Of a DNA stretch of 32,896 nucleotides, positions 1 through 6,318 are shown piece after piece (the first letter of the stretch is position 1; every line of letters starts with the position of its first letter). The notes under the pieces were generated by a model. It was not told the origin of the DNA. It saw nothing but the letters and a program-made list of their open reading frames with translations, and made no database searches. The position numbers and the translations under genes were made by a program. Origin of the DNA: a virus; the IMG/VR virus record IMGVR_UViG_3300022413_000030, positions 1 through 32,896 of that record. One strand, 5' to 3'.

Positions 1-163
1 GCCGCGTTTTCAGGAGCCGCTGCCCGACGTTGAAATGCCAAGCTGAGATCGGCGATGCCGCGCTCCCGGTGCGCGTCCCAAGCGGCGGACCGCCCGCCCG
101 CGCCCGTTGCTTGATCTTTCCTGGCGCGCCCTTCGGTGGCGCGACGGCTTTAGCCGCTTTCAT
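1..163 (-). CDS. Partial leftward gene, unknown function (N-terminus only)
   Basis: An open frame on the minus strand starts at 163 (ATG; a second in-frame ATG lies at 166) and runs without a stop to the window edge, giving at least 54 residues. A strong purine-rich ribosome site (AAAAGGGGAAA) lies directly upstream. The visible N-terminus is rich in Lys, Arg, Ala, Gly and Pro, and is followed by a less biased stretch containing SAWHFNVGQRLL. I do not recognise a family. It is divergent from the recombination operon and shares with it the AT-rich gap 164-245. The strong ribosome site and lack of stops support a real gene, but only a fragment is visible. Confidence 0.5.
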   Translation of the reverse strand, partial: MKAAKAVAPPKGAPGKIKQRARAGGPPLGTRTGSAASPISAWHFNVGQRLLKTR

Positions 164-245
164 CATTTTCCCCTTTTCTTTGGCGATGTGATATATATAT
201 AATACACTTCACCCCAAGAAGTAACCTTGAAAAGGAGCGGCGGTT
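164..245 (+). promoter_or_regulatory. AT-rich divergent control region with candidate -10 for the recombination operon
   Basis: This short gap is far more AT-rich than its surroundings and contains an alternating AT run (191-200) ending in a perfect TATAAT at 198-203. The -35 region near 174-179 (TTTTCT) is poor. A ribosome site AAAGGAG at 231-237 lies 8 nt before the GTG start at 246. It is probably the early promoter of the rightward recombination operon. A similar ATATATATAAT string occurs on the minus strand at the divergent promoter near 19323-19333. Confidence 0.5.
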
Positions 246-509
246 GTGATCCATCTCACGAAGCAGGAGGTCAGGCTACTTGCGCACGCGGTTGATTTGA
301 TGGACGGCGAGCTCGTAATGCTCGACGAATTTGAATTTGCCGGCGAGCTAGAGTACGTGGCCGAGGCCGGGGGCTTTCGCGCGGACGGGCACACCCGGGT
401 CGAGAGCTTGAAGCATTTGATCAAGAGCCTGCTCAGCTGGAAGCGCCGAGCAAGCGAGGACGCGGGCGCCAGCCCCGCAGACCGGCCCCTGTGGCTGGTA
501 AGGGAGTAA
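246..509 (+). CDS. Small early protein, unknown function
   Basis: This 87-residue protein begins at GTG 246, chosen because AAAGGAG sits 8 nt upstream. It is first in the rightward operon and ends one base before the exonuclease ATG. The N-terminal two thirds are acidic and helix-prone (LTKQEVRLLAHAVDLM and following). The C-terminus is basic. No catalytic or metal-binding motif is visible. Position and spacing suggest an accessory of the phage recombination module, but no function can be assigned from sequence alone. Confidence 0.7.
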   Translation: MIHLTKQEVRLLAHAVDLMDGELVMLDEFEFAGELEYVAEAGGFRADGHTRVESLKHLIKSLLSWKRRASEDAGASPADRPLWLVRE

Positions 510-510
510 G

Positions 511-1428
511 ATGGGCTATACGACGGTGTGCCACGCCACCGACCCACAGTGGCTTGAGGAGCGTCTCAAGGGGGTCACCGCGACCGAGGCCGCGCACCTG
601 CTTTCGGGCGGGAGCGCGCTCGAGCTATGGGCCCGCAAGACCGAGCGCGCGCCGCCAAATGACCTGAGCGGCAACGACCGCGTGTGGTGGGGCAAGTGGC
701 TTGAGGACAAGATTCTGACTGCCTACGCCGACAAGCGCTACGCAGGCCGCGAGGTCACGCCGTCGGGGTATCTGCTCCGGTCCGACGAATATCCTTGGCT
801 GCTGGCGACGCTCGATGCGTGGACGGCCCATCCCGAATGGGGAACGATACCGCTCGACGCCAAGAACGCCGGCAGCGACCAGGCGGTCAAGTGGGAGGAG
901 GGCACACCCGCCCGTTATTATTGGCAGCTGCAGCAGCAGACGGCGGTGACCGGGACGCAGGGCGCTTCGATTGCGTGTTGCGTTGGGGGTAACGGCCTGG
1001 TGTGGACGGACGAGGCGCGCGCCGATCAGGACACGCTCCTCAAAGTGACCGAGCAGTACTGGTGGTGCGTGACCAACGACGTACCGCCGACGGAGATGGA
1101 CGGGAGCCGCGAGACCCGCCGGGCGCTCGATATCATTTATCCCGACGTAAACACCGATAGCCGTATTGACCTCGGGGCCTGGTCGATTGACGCAGACCGC
1201 GAGCTTGAGCACCTCACCGCACTGATCAAGGCCCGCCAGGGCGAGGTCAAGCAACTGGCGGACGAGCGCGCCGCGCTTGAAAACCGAATCAGGCGCGAGA
1301 TGGGAGAGGCCGAAATTGCGTGGCTCCCGAACGGGGTTCACTATGTGCGCCGCAAGATTGAGCGAAGCGGCTACACCGTACAGCCGACGAGCTATACGAC
1401 CCTGAAGCGTAAGGAGCCCAAAGCATGA
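511..1428 (+). CDS. YqaJ-family (lambda exonuclease-like) recombination nuclease
   Basis: Predicted 305-residue double-strand 5'-3' exonuclease that would generate 3' single-stranded ends for the RecT annealase encoded downstream. Motifs of the PD-(D/E)XK/YqaJ fold appear in order: TATEAAHLL near 23-31, WGKWLED at 60-66 with acidic E65, LDAW with D102, the core DAK at 116-118, and YYWQLQQQ at 136-143, matching the family's Q-x-Q segment. The core is D-x-K where lambda exonuclease has E-x-K, a conservative change. Residues about 230-270 look coiled-coil. The length is usual for YqaJ proteins. The start is ATG 511 with GGGAG upstream. The stop overlaps the next ATG as ATGA. Family assignment is firm; biochemical activity is inferred. 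Confidence 0.87.
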   Translation: MGYTTVCHATDPQWLEERLKGVTATEAAHLLSGGSALELWARKTERAPPNDLSGNDRVWWGKWLEDKILTAYADKRYAGREVTPSGYLLRSDEYPWLLATLDAWTAHPEWGTIPLDAKNAGSDQAVKWEEGTPARYYWQLQQQTAVTGTQGASIACCVGGNGLVWTDEARADQDTLLKVTEQYWWCVTNDVPPTEMDGSRETRRALDIIYPDVNTDSRIDLGAWSIDADRELEHLTALIKARQGEVKQLADERAALENRIRREMGEAEIAWLPNGVHYVRRKIERSGYTVQPTSYTTLKRKEPKA

Positions 1429-1649
1429 GCGCGCGCTTATTGGTTGCCGGTCTGATTCTCGCAGCGACGACGCTGCTCGGGATATCGGCCGCGATCCTCG
1501 GCGCGCGCGAAAGACGCAGAGTACGGGCAGAGCAGGAAACGCTCAGCCGCATGTGGAACCAACAGAGAGGACCAAGCCATGACAATCGTCACAGACGGAA
1601 GCGGAAAGATCGTCCCGAAAAGCCAGCGCAAGCGAACGCTGGCGAGTGA
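1425..1649 (+). CDS. Small single-span membrane protein overlapping recT
   Basis: This 74-residue frame starts at ATG 1425 inside the exonuclease stop (ATGA) and overlaps the RecT start by 71 bp. Residues about 3-26 are a clear hydrophobic segment (LLVAGLILAATTLLGISAAI), followed by ARERRRVRAE, which would be cytoplasmic by the positive-inside rule. The last 25 residues are very basic and lie in the overlap with recT. The spacing and a typical membrane span support a real gene. The length of the overlap keeps confidence moderate. No function is recognised. Confidence 0.55.
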   Translation: MSARLLVAGLILAATTLLGISAAILGARERRRVRAEQETLSRMWNQQRGPSHDNRHRRKRKDRPEKPAQANAGE

Positions 1650-2418
1650 GCTAGTCGCACTAAAGCCCGCGATTGCGGTAGCCGTACCGCGACACCTAGA
1701 CCCCGAGCGCATGAGCCGAATCTGCCTGACGGCGCTCCGCACCACGCCGAAGCTCCAGGAGTGCACGTTGCCGAGCTTTCTGGGGAGCGTGCTCGAGCTT
1801 GCGCAGCTCGGGCTCGAACCGAACACGGCGATGGGGGAGGCCTATTTGATTCCGCGCAAGATCAAGGGGGTGATGCAGTGCACGATCATCATTGGCTATC
1901 AGGGGCTACTCGAAGTCGCGTTTCGGAGCGGCAAGGTCAGCAACGTGTACGCAGAAGTAGTGCACGACGGCGACGCCTTCGACTATCAGTTGGGCCTCGA
2001 CCCCGATATCCGGCATAAGCCGATCGGCGACGAAGATGCGCCGCTGACGCATTGCTACGCGGTAGCGGTGCTCAAAGACGGGCGCAAGTCGTTCCGCGTG
2101 TTGACGAGACGCCAGGTCCAAAAACGGCAAGCGAGTAGCGGCTCGGGCAAGAGCGGCCCCTGGGTTACGCACCCCGAGGCAATGTGGCGCAAGACCGCGC
2201 TCCGCGCCCTGTGCGGGCAACTGCCGCGCTCTGCCGAGCTACGCCAGGCCGCCGCGATCGACGAGGCCCCCGAATACGGCGAGCGCCAGCAACGGCTCTT
2301 CACCGAGGAGACGCGCCAGCACCTACAGGCCCAGGGGATCGACGCGCTGAGCGACGACGTCCCCGACCCCGACCCCACCGATGACGCCATCGAGCTAGAG
2401 GGCGAGGTCGTAGCGTGA
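1579..2418 (+). CDS. recT: RecT-family single-strand annealing protein
   Basis: This 279-residue protein matches RecT/Redbeta-type annealases. Recognisable segments are the ECTLPSFLGSVLELAQLGLEP block (about 55-76), EAYLIPRK (about 87-94), CTIIIGYQGLLEVAFRSG (about 100-117), and the late core HPEAMWRKTALRALCGQLPRS (about 198-218). These are diagnostic for the family, which binds single-stranded DNA and anneals complementary strands. The C-terminal 50 residues are acidic and probably disordered. The start is ATG 1579 with AGAGGA upstream. The stop overlaps the ssb GTG (GTGA). Its place between the exonuclease and SSB forms a standard phage recombination cassette. Confidence 0.9.
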   Translation: MTIVTDGSGKIVPKSQRKRTLASELVALKPAIAVAVPRHLDPERMSRICLTALRTTPKLQECTLPSFLGSVLELAQLGLEPNTAMGEAYLIPRKIKGVMQCTIIIGYQGLLEVAFRSGKVSNVYAEVVHDGDAFDYQLGLDPDIRHKPIGDEDAPLTHCYAVAVLKDGRKSFRVLTRRQVQKRQASSGSGKSGPWVTHPEAMWRKTALRALCGQLPRSAELRQAAAIDEAPEYGERQQRLFTEETRQHLQAQGIDALSDDVPDPDPTDDAIELEGEVVA

Positions 2419-2876
2419 ATCACATCACCCTGATCGGAACGACCAAAGCCCCCGAAACCAAGACGACCGCAAACGGCTTTGACCTGTTGAAGTTCCAGGT
2501 CGTGACCGAGGACGAGTACCCCACTCGCGACGGCGAGAGCAAGACGCGATCAGAGACTCACAACTGCGTAGCCTGGGGCAACCTGGCCAAGCTCCGGGCC
2601 GACCTGCAGCCCGGCGAGCTCGTGTCGGTGGCCGGCCGCATTCAAACCCGGAAATACACCGGCAAGGACGGGCAAGATCGGTACTTTACCGAGGTCGTCG
2701 TGAGCGATGTGCAGCGGCTAAGGCAGCCCCCGCTCCCCGCCCATACCGGCGACAAGCTAGCGGCGGTCGTAGAAGATGAATTTGCCGACGACGACATCCC
2801 GTTTATCCGGAACGCGACGCTGTACGGCGACGAGCTCTACCTCCATCGACGGAGCAAGGCGCCGTGGGAAAGGTGA
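2415..2876 (+). CDS. ssb: Single-stranded DNA-binding protein (OB fold)
   Basis: This 153-residue SSB starts at GTG 2415, overlapping the recT stop as GTGA. The OB-fold core spans about 1-103, with NHITLIG at the start, KFQVVTEDEY, ETHNCVAWGNLAKL, GELVSVAGRIQTRKY and YFTEVVVSDVQRL. It would coat single-stranded DNA during replication or recombination and work with the adjacent RecT. The usual SSB tip DDDIPF is present at 125-130 but is not terminal: 23 further residues follow (IRNATLYGDELY and on). In most SSBs this tip is the free C-terminus that docks partner proteins, so the extension is unusual. The last 13 bases overlap the next gene. Confidence 0.92.
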   Translation: MNHITLIGTTKAPETKTTANGFDLLKFQVVTEDEYPTRDGESKTRSETHNCVAWGNLAKLRADLQPGELVSVAGRIQTRKYTGKDGQDRYFTEVVVSDVQRLRQPPLPAHTGDKLAAVVEDEFADDDIPFIRNATLYGDELYLHRRSKAPWER

Positions 2877-3118
2877 TCCGCCAAGACGACGCGCCGCGCT
2901 GGTTAGACGACGCGAGGAACCTTGCGCAAGAGATCGCGACCCTCCTCGCCGAGAACGATTCGCTCGTGGCTACGCTTGCCGTGCTGGCCGTAGCGTCTTG
3001 CTATCATCGCGACGCCGAGCAGCGTCAGTCGCCCGAAGTGCAAGAGCCGCTTTGGGTTCTGGTCAAAACCCTCGCGGATGAATTTACGACGCTAGACCTC
3101 GACCGCGACATCAACTGA
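2864..3118 (+). CDS. Small acidic helical protein, unknown function
   Basis: This 84-residue protein starts at GTG 2864, overlapping the ssb 3' end by 13 bp, with GGAGCAAGG upstream. It looks mostly helical (ARNLAQEIATLLAEN, LVATLAVLAVASCYH, PLWVLVKTLADEF), with the hydrophobic stretch 34-47 probably buried rather than membrane-spanning. It is the last gene before the terminator at 3139-3180. No family is recognised. Tight coupling to ssb suggests an early accessory protein. Confidence 0.65.
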   Translation: MGKVIRQDDAPRWLDDARNLAQEIATLLAENDSLVATLAVLAVASCYHRDAEQRQSPEVQEPLWVLVKTLADEFTTLDLDRDIN

Positions 3119-3138
3119 GGGCCAGCGCTCCTTAACGC

Positions 3139-3180
3139 AAAAAAGAACCCCCCGAGCCGTCGAAGTGGCTCGGGGGGTTC
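3139..3180 (-). terminator. Intrinsic terminator of the leftward late transcript
   Basis: A perfect 14-bp GC-rich stem (3145-3158 with 3167-3180, arms GAACCCCCCGAGCC / GGCTCGGGGGGTTC) encloses an 8-base loop. Six A residues at 3139-3144 become a U-tract immediately after the hairpin on the minus-strand transcript, so it is well formed for leftward transcription. On the plus strand the hairpin is followed by TAGCCCC, not a T-run, so it should be weak for the rightward early operon. It separates the recombination operon from the lysis genes. Confidence 0.85.
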
Positions 3181-3258
3181 TAGCCCCAACAATCTCTGCA
3201 CCTTGAAGTCGGGAAGGCGGAAACGAAAACCTCCCCGGCCGCTACGGCAGCCTAGCAC

Positions 3259-3657
3259 ATGGCGTTAGCCCCGGCGCAACGAATGATTGCGTGGTGGCTG
3301 CAAAACACGGATAAATGTGCGCTTGGGGGGGGAAGGGGCCTGGGCTTCTACCACAAAATGAAAGAGCGCATCATGCACGTGGAGGCGAAAGCGGCCGCGC
3401 TGCTGCGGTCTTCCGTGATACCGCAGGCAGATCGGCGCGTGCTGTACGAGCTGATCAGGGCCCTCGAGGAAGCGCGCGGCCTGCTCGACGACTGGCGCTA
3501 CGATACGTTCATCAGCTCGTCGCTACACCCGCGACCGCGCTCGACTACCCCGCAGCCACGAAACCGCATGCGATCCGGGACACGTCGCCTTGGCGTGCCC
3601 GTCTCCGAGCCGGTCGGCTTCAAAGTGCCCGAAGACGAGGGGGATGAGCCCGAGTAG
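3259..3657 (+). CDS. Rightward ORF overlapping the endolysin in antisense, unknown function
   Basis: This 132-residue frame fills most of the 400-bp gap between the early operon and the endolysin stop. The first 90 residues look like a natural soluble protein (RMIAWWLQNTDKC, GGGRGLGFYHKMKERI, ADRRVLYELIRALEEARGLL). The last 45 residues, where it overlaps the endolysin on the other strand by 135 bp, are low-complexity and may be shadow sequence. No good ribosome site precedes ATG 3259. The leftward late mRNA should extend to the terminator at 3139 and so be antisense to it. I cannot identify a family. Alternatives are a chance ORF or a gene with a downstream start such as 3358. Confidence 0.42.
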   Translation: MALAPAQRMIAWWLQNTDKCALGGGRGLGFYHKMKERIMHVEAKAAALLRSSVIPQADRRVLYELIRALEEARGLLDDWRYDTFISSSLHPRPRSTTPQPRNRMRSGTRRLGVPVSEPVGFKVPEDEGDEPE

Positions 3658-4101
3658 CCGCCGCTCGTTATACGAGACGAGCTGGGGCAAGCACCGGAGC
3701 TGATGATCGCTCAGCGGATATTTGCTGGTGTTGCCCTGCAAACAAATCGCAATGCCGCGCGTGTTCGGTCCGCGTCCGCCGTGGTAAGCGCGCGTCGTAT
3801 CGGCGTTGACCCGATAGATGACGCGCCGGCCTTCGACAAAGGTATCCGCGTGCGGGATCCAAAAGTGGTACCCGATCCCGGGCCAGCCTCGATGACGCAC
3901 ACAATAGCGCGCCGAATGGTAGACGCCCGCAAACCCGGGCGCCCCGAGGCGCCCCGAATGGTGCAAGTATTGCTCAGTGACCTTGATGCGCTTTGCGTAG
4001 CGCTTGGTCGGGTGACGCGGCAACGCAGCGGTCACGTCCCAGAGCGCGACATCGCCGCCGAGCTCCGCTTCGAATGTCGATCGCTTAGGTAACGCGGCCA
4101 T
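3523..4101 (-). CDS. N-acetylmuramoyl-L-alanine amidase endolysin (Amidase_2/PGRP fold)
   Basis: Predicted zinc amidase that cuts the MurNAc-L-Ala bond of peptidoglycan at lysis. From ATG 4101 it is 192 residues. This start follows the end of the upstream gene (17-bp overlap), and a longer frame to 4317 would read through that gene. Zinc ligands typical of T7-lysozyme-like amidases are visible: the first His in YLHHSG (about 45), a later His in RAYHGGRG, and the Cys of KATCPG near the C-terminus. GYHFWIP and TRGIAICLQGN match strands of this fold. There is no signal peptide, so a holin would be needed for export. It is the last gene of the late operon. Confidence 0.87.
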   Translation of the reverse strand: MAALPKRSTFEAELGGDVALWDVTAALPRHPTKRYAKRIKVTEQYLHHSGRLGAPGFAGVYHSARYCVRHRGWPGIGYHFWIPHADTFVEGRRVIYRVNADTTRAYHGGRGPNTRGIAICLQGNTSKYPLSDHQLRCLPQLVSYNERRLLGLIPLVFGHFEADRLGDGHAKATCPGSHAVSWLRGSRARSRV

Positions 4102-4609
4102 CACTTGACGCCCGGTGGCGCTCCAACCAGCTCTGCCCTTTGCCGTAATGCCAGGTTTGCGCGTATGCGCTCCGCTCCCGCTCACTCCCGCGGTAGCCGT
4201 TCGGGTGGGCGTTGCGTAGCACAGCGGCCGACACGATATCGAAGATCGGCCAAAGGATGCTCGACCCCCACACGATCGCGAACGCCGGCCAGCCCCCCCA
4301 AATACTCGCAAGCCCACCCGCGATCACGCCGCTGAAGCAACTGTCTTGATGTTGACGGATATGGATGCGTTCATGCTGGCGGAGCTTCTCACAATACACG
4401 GCCGGATGCCCGACGACATAACCCACGGCCGTCGCGTAGGGCCAGCGCCGGAGCCACCACGCGCGCCACTGCAGCATGATGGCGCCGCGGTCCCAGCGGA
4501 TCTTTTTCCAGGTCCAAGGGCCAAACACGAAAAGGAAAAACAGTGCGCCCCCGATCCACATCGGCAGCGTGACCACCGCAAGCAAGCAAGCGCGAATGTA
4601 AAAAAGCAC
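4085..4609 (-). CDS. Membrane protein with HExxH zincin-like motif, lysis region
   Basis: This 174-residue protein starts at GTG 4609, five bases from the upstream stop, with a run of six G as ribosome site. Two hydrophobic segments at the N-terminus (LLAVVTLPMWIGGALFFLFVF) and centre (GVIAGGLASIWGGWPAFAIVW, SILWPIFDIVSAAVL) suggest an integral membrane protein. Between them, QHERIHIRQHQD contains HERIH, which fits the HExxH zinc-protease signature. A later SERERSAYAQ could supply a third, Glu, ligand. Similar HERIHVRQ strings occur in uncharacterised bacterial membrane proteins. The neighbours are spanin-like genes and the endolysin, so a lysis-related role is possible. Peptidase activity is speculative. 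Confidence 0.7.
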   Translation of the reverse strand: MLFYIRACLLAVVTLPMWIGGALFFLFVFGPWTWKKIRWDRGAIMLQWRAWWLRRWPYATAVGYVVGHPAVYCEKLRQHERIHIRQHQDSCFSGVIAGGLASIWGGWPAFAIVWGSSILWPIFDIVSAAVLRNAHPNGYRGSERERSAYAQTWHYGKGQSWLERHRASSDGRVT

Positions 4610-4611
4610 GA

Positions 4612-5103
4612 CTACCCCCCGCTAAACCCGAAAGCCAAGCTCGTCGCTAGCACCCCCATTAAGACTCCGCCGGCAATGCCCCACAGCAGCCCGCCGCGTT
4701 TCTTGCGCCGCGCCTCTCGCTGCAGGGCGCGGTTGCGCTGCTCGCTCAGGCTTAGCGCTACGGCTTGCGCGGTCATCGATTCGTCGTAGTGGTCGATCGC
4801 CTGCTCGTAAGCGACGATCCGTTCATGCTCAACGGCGAGCGTCTCTTCAAGCAATGAGATCCGGCGCCGGTCCGCGTGCAACTCTTCAAGGTCGCTCGCG
4901 ATGCAGGCTGCGACCTCCGGATGAAACCACAGGCCGAGCTTCTGATCGTGCGCCAAGATAGCCCGCCGCGCGGAGCGCTCAATATTGGGGGCGCACTTTT
5001 GGGCCATCGCCCTAGTACCCGAGAGCGTCAAAGCGCTGATCAAGCTCAGCCACATCAGAGAGGTCGCCGCGCGTTTCGCGTATCTTCTCGATCTGCTCTG
5101 CAT
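4612..5103 (-). CDS. Exported coiled-coil protein with C-terminal membrane anchor (spanin-partner candidate)
   Basis: The frame is open from 5151. ATG 5103 is preferred because it gives a textbook signal peptide (basic SRRYAKR, hydrophobic LMWLSLISALTL, then TRAMA before QK) and has AAGG about 10 nt upstream. ATG 5007, four bases after the upstream stop, is the alternative and would lack the signal. From 5103 the product is 163 residues: signal peptide, central coiled coil (SLLEETLAVEHERIVAYEQA and later SLSEQRNRALQRE), basic RRKKR, and a hydrophobic tail. The 5' end is embedded in the +1 frame of the Rz-like gene, as Rz1 is in lambda. No lipobox Cys is present, so it is not a classical Rz1 lipoprotein. 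Confidence 0.7.
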   Translation of the reverse strand: MQSRSRRYAKRAATSLMWLSLISALTLSGTRAMAQKCAPNIERSARRAILAHDQKLGLWFHPEVAACIASDLEELHADRRRISLLEETLAVEHERIVAYEQAIDHYDESMTAQAVALSLSEQRNRALQREARRKKRGGLLWGIAGGVLMGVLATSLAFGFSGG

Positions 5104-5344
5104 TCGTGCGCAGCCTTTCCTTGAGACCGATGCTGCTCTTTGAGAGCGCACGAGCCTCCCTGAGAATCGCGTCCCCCTCGGACCGCTCCTGCATGGCGCG
5201 CTCCTTTTGCTGTTCGATCACCTTCACGGCTTCGGCGTCCTTTCGGCCTTGGTCATAGGCCCGGTGTACGGCAAAGTAGATGCAGACGACGATCACCCCG
5301 ATCGTCAATACGATAGCAAGCACCGCGCCGCCCGATAGCTTCAC
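5012..5344 (-). CDS. Rz-like inner-membrane spanin candidate
   Basis: This 110-residue protein starts at GTG 5344, overlapping the diguanylate cyclase stop as GTGA. Topology is i-spanin-like: an N-terminal membrane span (VLAIVLTIGVIVVCIYFAVH, about 8-27) followed by a long charged coiled coil (about 34-100). Spanins link inner and outer membranes in the last step of lysis of Gram-negative hosts. Its 3' end contains the start of the next gene in another frame, a hallmark of Rz/Rz1 pairs. Assignment rests on topology and context, not on sequence motifs, since spanins are highly diverse. Confidence 0.6.
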   Translation of the reverse strand: MKLSGGAVLAIVLTIGVIVVCIYFAVHRAYDQGRKDAEAVKVIEQQKERAMQERSEGDAILREARALSKSSIGLKERLRTNAEQIEKIRETRGDLSDVAELDQRFDALGY

Positions 5345-6318
5345 CGGCTGGCCACTCCCTTTGGAACGATGCTCTCCGGACTGATTAGCCTGTTCTTGCC
5401 GAGCGATTTACCCTCGAGCAAAAGCGGCGCCGCGGCCTTGATCACTTCTTCGAGCGTTGCGCACTTGCGCTCGGGCTCTCGCGAAAGCCGGACGAGCGCC
5501 GCGCTGCAGCTGATATCCACCGTGTGATCTTGAAACTCAAAGCTCCTCGAAACCCCGGCCCGAAGACGTCCCAAAACGATCTCGGCTTCGCGCCGGTTTC
5601 GGCACGTTACGATCGCGATGAACTCGTCCCCACCCACGCGCCCGCATTCATCGGTGATGCGAAGCGCGCCCCGCATGCGTAGCGCCGTTTGCTCGAGCAC
5701 CTCATCGCCTACCGCATGGCCGTGTTGGCTGTTGACTTCTTTGAAGTTGTCTAGATCGATGAACGCCGCATAGGTTTTGGTGGCGCCTTCAGACCGATCC
5801 GAATGGGCAATCGCCTTTTGAATCGCCGTCTCTAGCCCTCGGCGGTTGAGTAGATTGGTAAGCGGGTCGCGGACGTTTTGCTCTTCGAGCTTTTGCGCCA
5901 TCTTCATGATCTCGGTCACGTCGATAGCTACCCCGAACATGCGGCAGTCCCCTTCGCCGCACCGCACCTGCCCCTTGGCCCGGGTCCAAACCCAGTGCCC
6001 GCGCTTGTGCCGAAAGCGCACCGTCACGTCGTATGGCGTATGGTTTTTGTGGGCGGCTACGGCTTCGTCGACGGCTTTGTGCCAGTCGTCGGGATGGCAG
6101 ATCGCTTTCCAGAACCGCGTCCCCTGCGGAACCTCGGAGACCGAATAGCCAAACGTTTCGATGAAGGCATTGGTCACCCACGCATCGCCGTCGTCCTGCA
6201 TGTCCCAGATCCAAACGCCGTTGAACGCGGTATCAAAAAACTCTAACAGCTGCTCGCTGACGAGCGTCTTCAGTTCAATCTCAAACGGATGGGGCCCTTC
6301 GTATTGTCCGCTGGTCAT
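5341..6318 (-). CDS. PAS-GGDEF diguanylate cyclase, phage-encoded
   Basis: Predicted enzyme joining two GTP into cyclic di-GMP. ATG 6318 (325 aa) is chosen because it overlaps the upstream stop as ATGA with GGAGG upstream. Residues about 20-135 form a PAS/PAC domain (GVWIWDM, HPDDW, VTVRFRHKRGHWVW, FGVAIDVTE). A short helix leads to the catalytic domain: DPLTNLLNRRGLE (about 151-163), FIDLDNFKEVNSQHGHAVGD with metal-binding Asp 188, and GGDEF at 229-233. RITD at 220-223 lies exactly five residues before GGDEF, the spacing of the allosteric RxxD inhibitory site. The C-terminal part is more divergent (GKSLGKNR for the usual AKxxGRNR). No membrane span. Domain identity is firm; activity and role are inferred. 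It sits inside the lysis-end operon, coupled at both ends. Confidence 0.92.
   Translation of the reverse strand: MTSGQYEGPHPFEIELKTLVSEQLLEFFDTAFNGVWIWDMQDDGDAWVTNAFIETFGYSVSEVPQGTRFWKAICHPDDWHKAVDEAVAAHKNHTPYDVTVRFRHKRGHWVWTRAKGQVRCGEGDCRMFGVAIDVTEIMKMAQKLEEQNVRDPLTNLLNRRGLETAIQKAIAHSDRSEGATKTYAAFIDLDNFKEVNSQHGHAVGDEVLEQTALRMRGALRITDECGRVGGDEFIAIVTCRNRREAEIVLGRLRAGVSRSFEFQDHTVDISCSAALVRLSREPERKCATLEEVIKAAAPLLLEGKSLGKNRLISPESIVPKGVASR

Noticed and set aside
625-1341. 238-residue minus-strand open frame
   Set aside because: It is antisense to the YqaJ-type exonuclease, whose motifs are convincing; no ribosome site and biased composition.
4102-4317. Longer N-terminus of the endolysin to 4317
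   Set aside because: The added residues are Arg/Ser/Gly-rich shadow of the HExxH membrane gene; the ATG at 4101 fits the amidase family.
4612-5103. Classical Rz1 outer-membrane lipoprotein
   Set aside because: The signal-like N-terminus is followed by AMAQKC, which lacks a lipobox Cys at the cleavage site, and the protein has a C-terminal membrane span.
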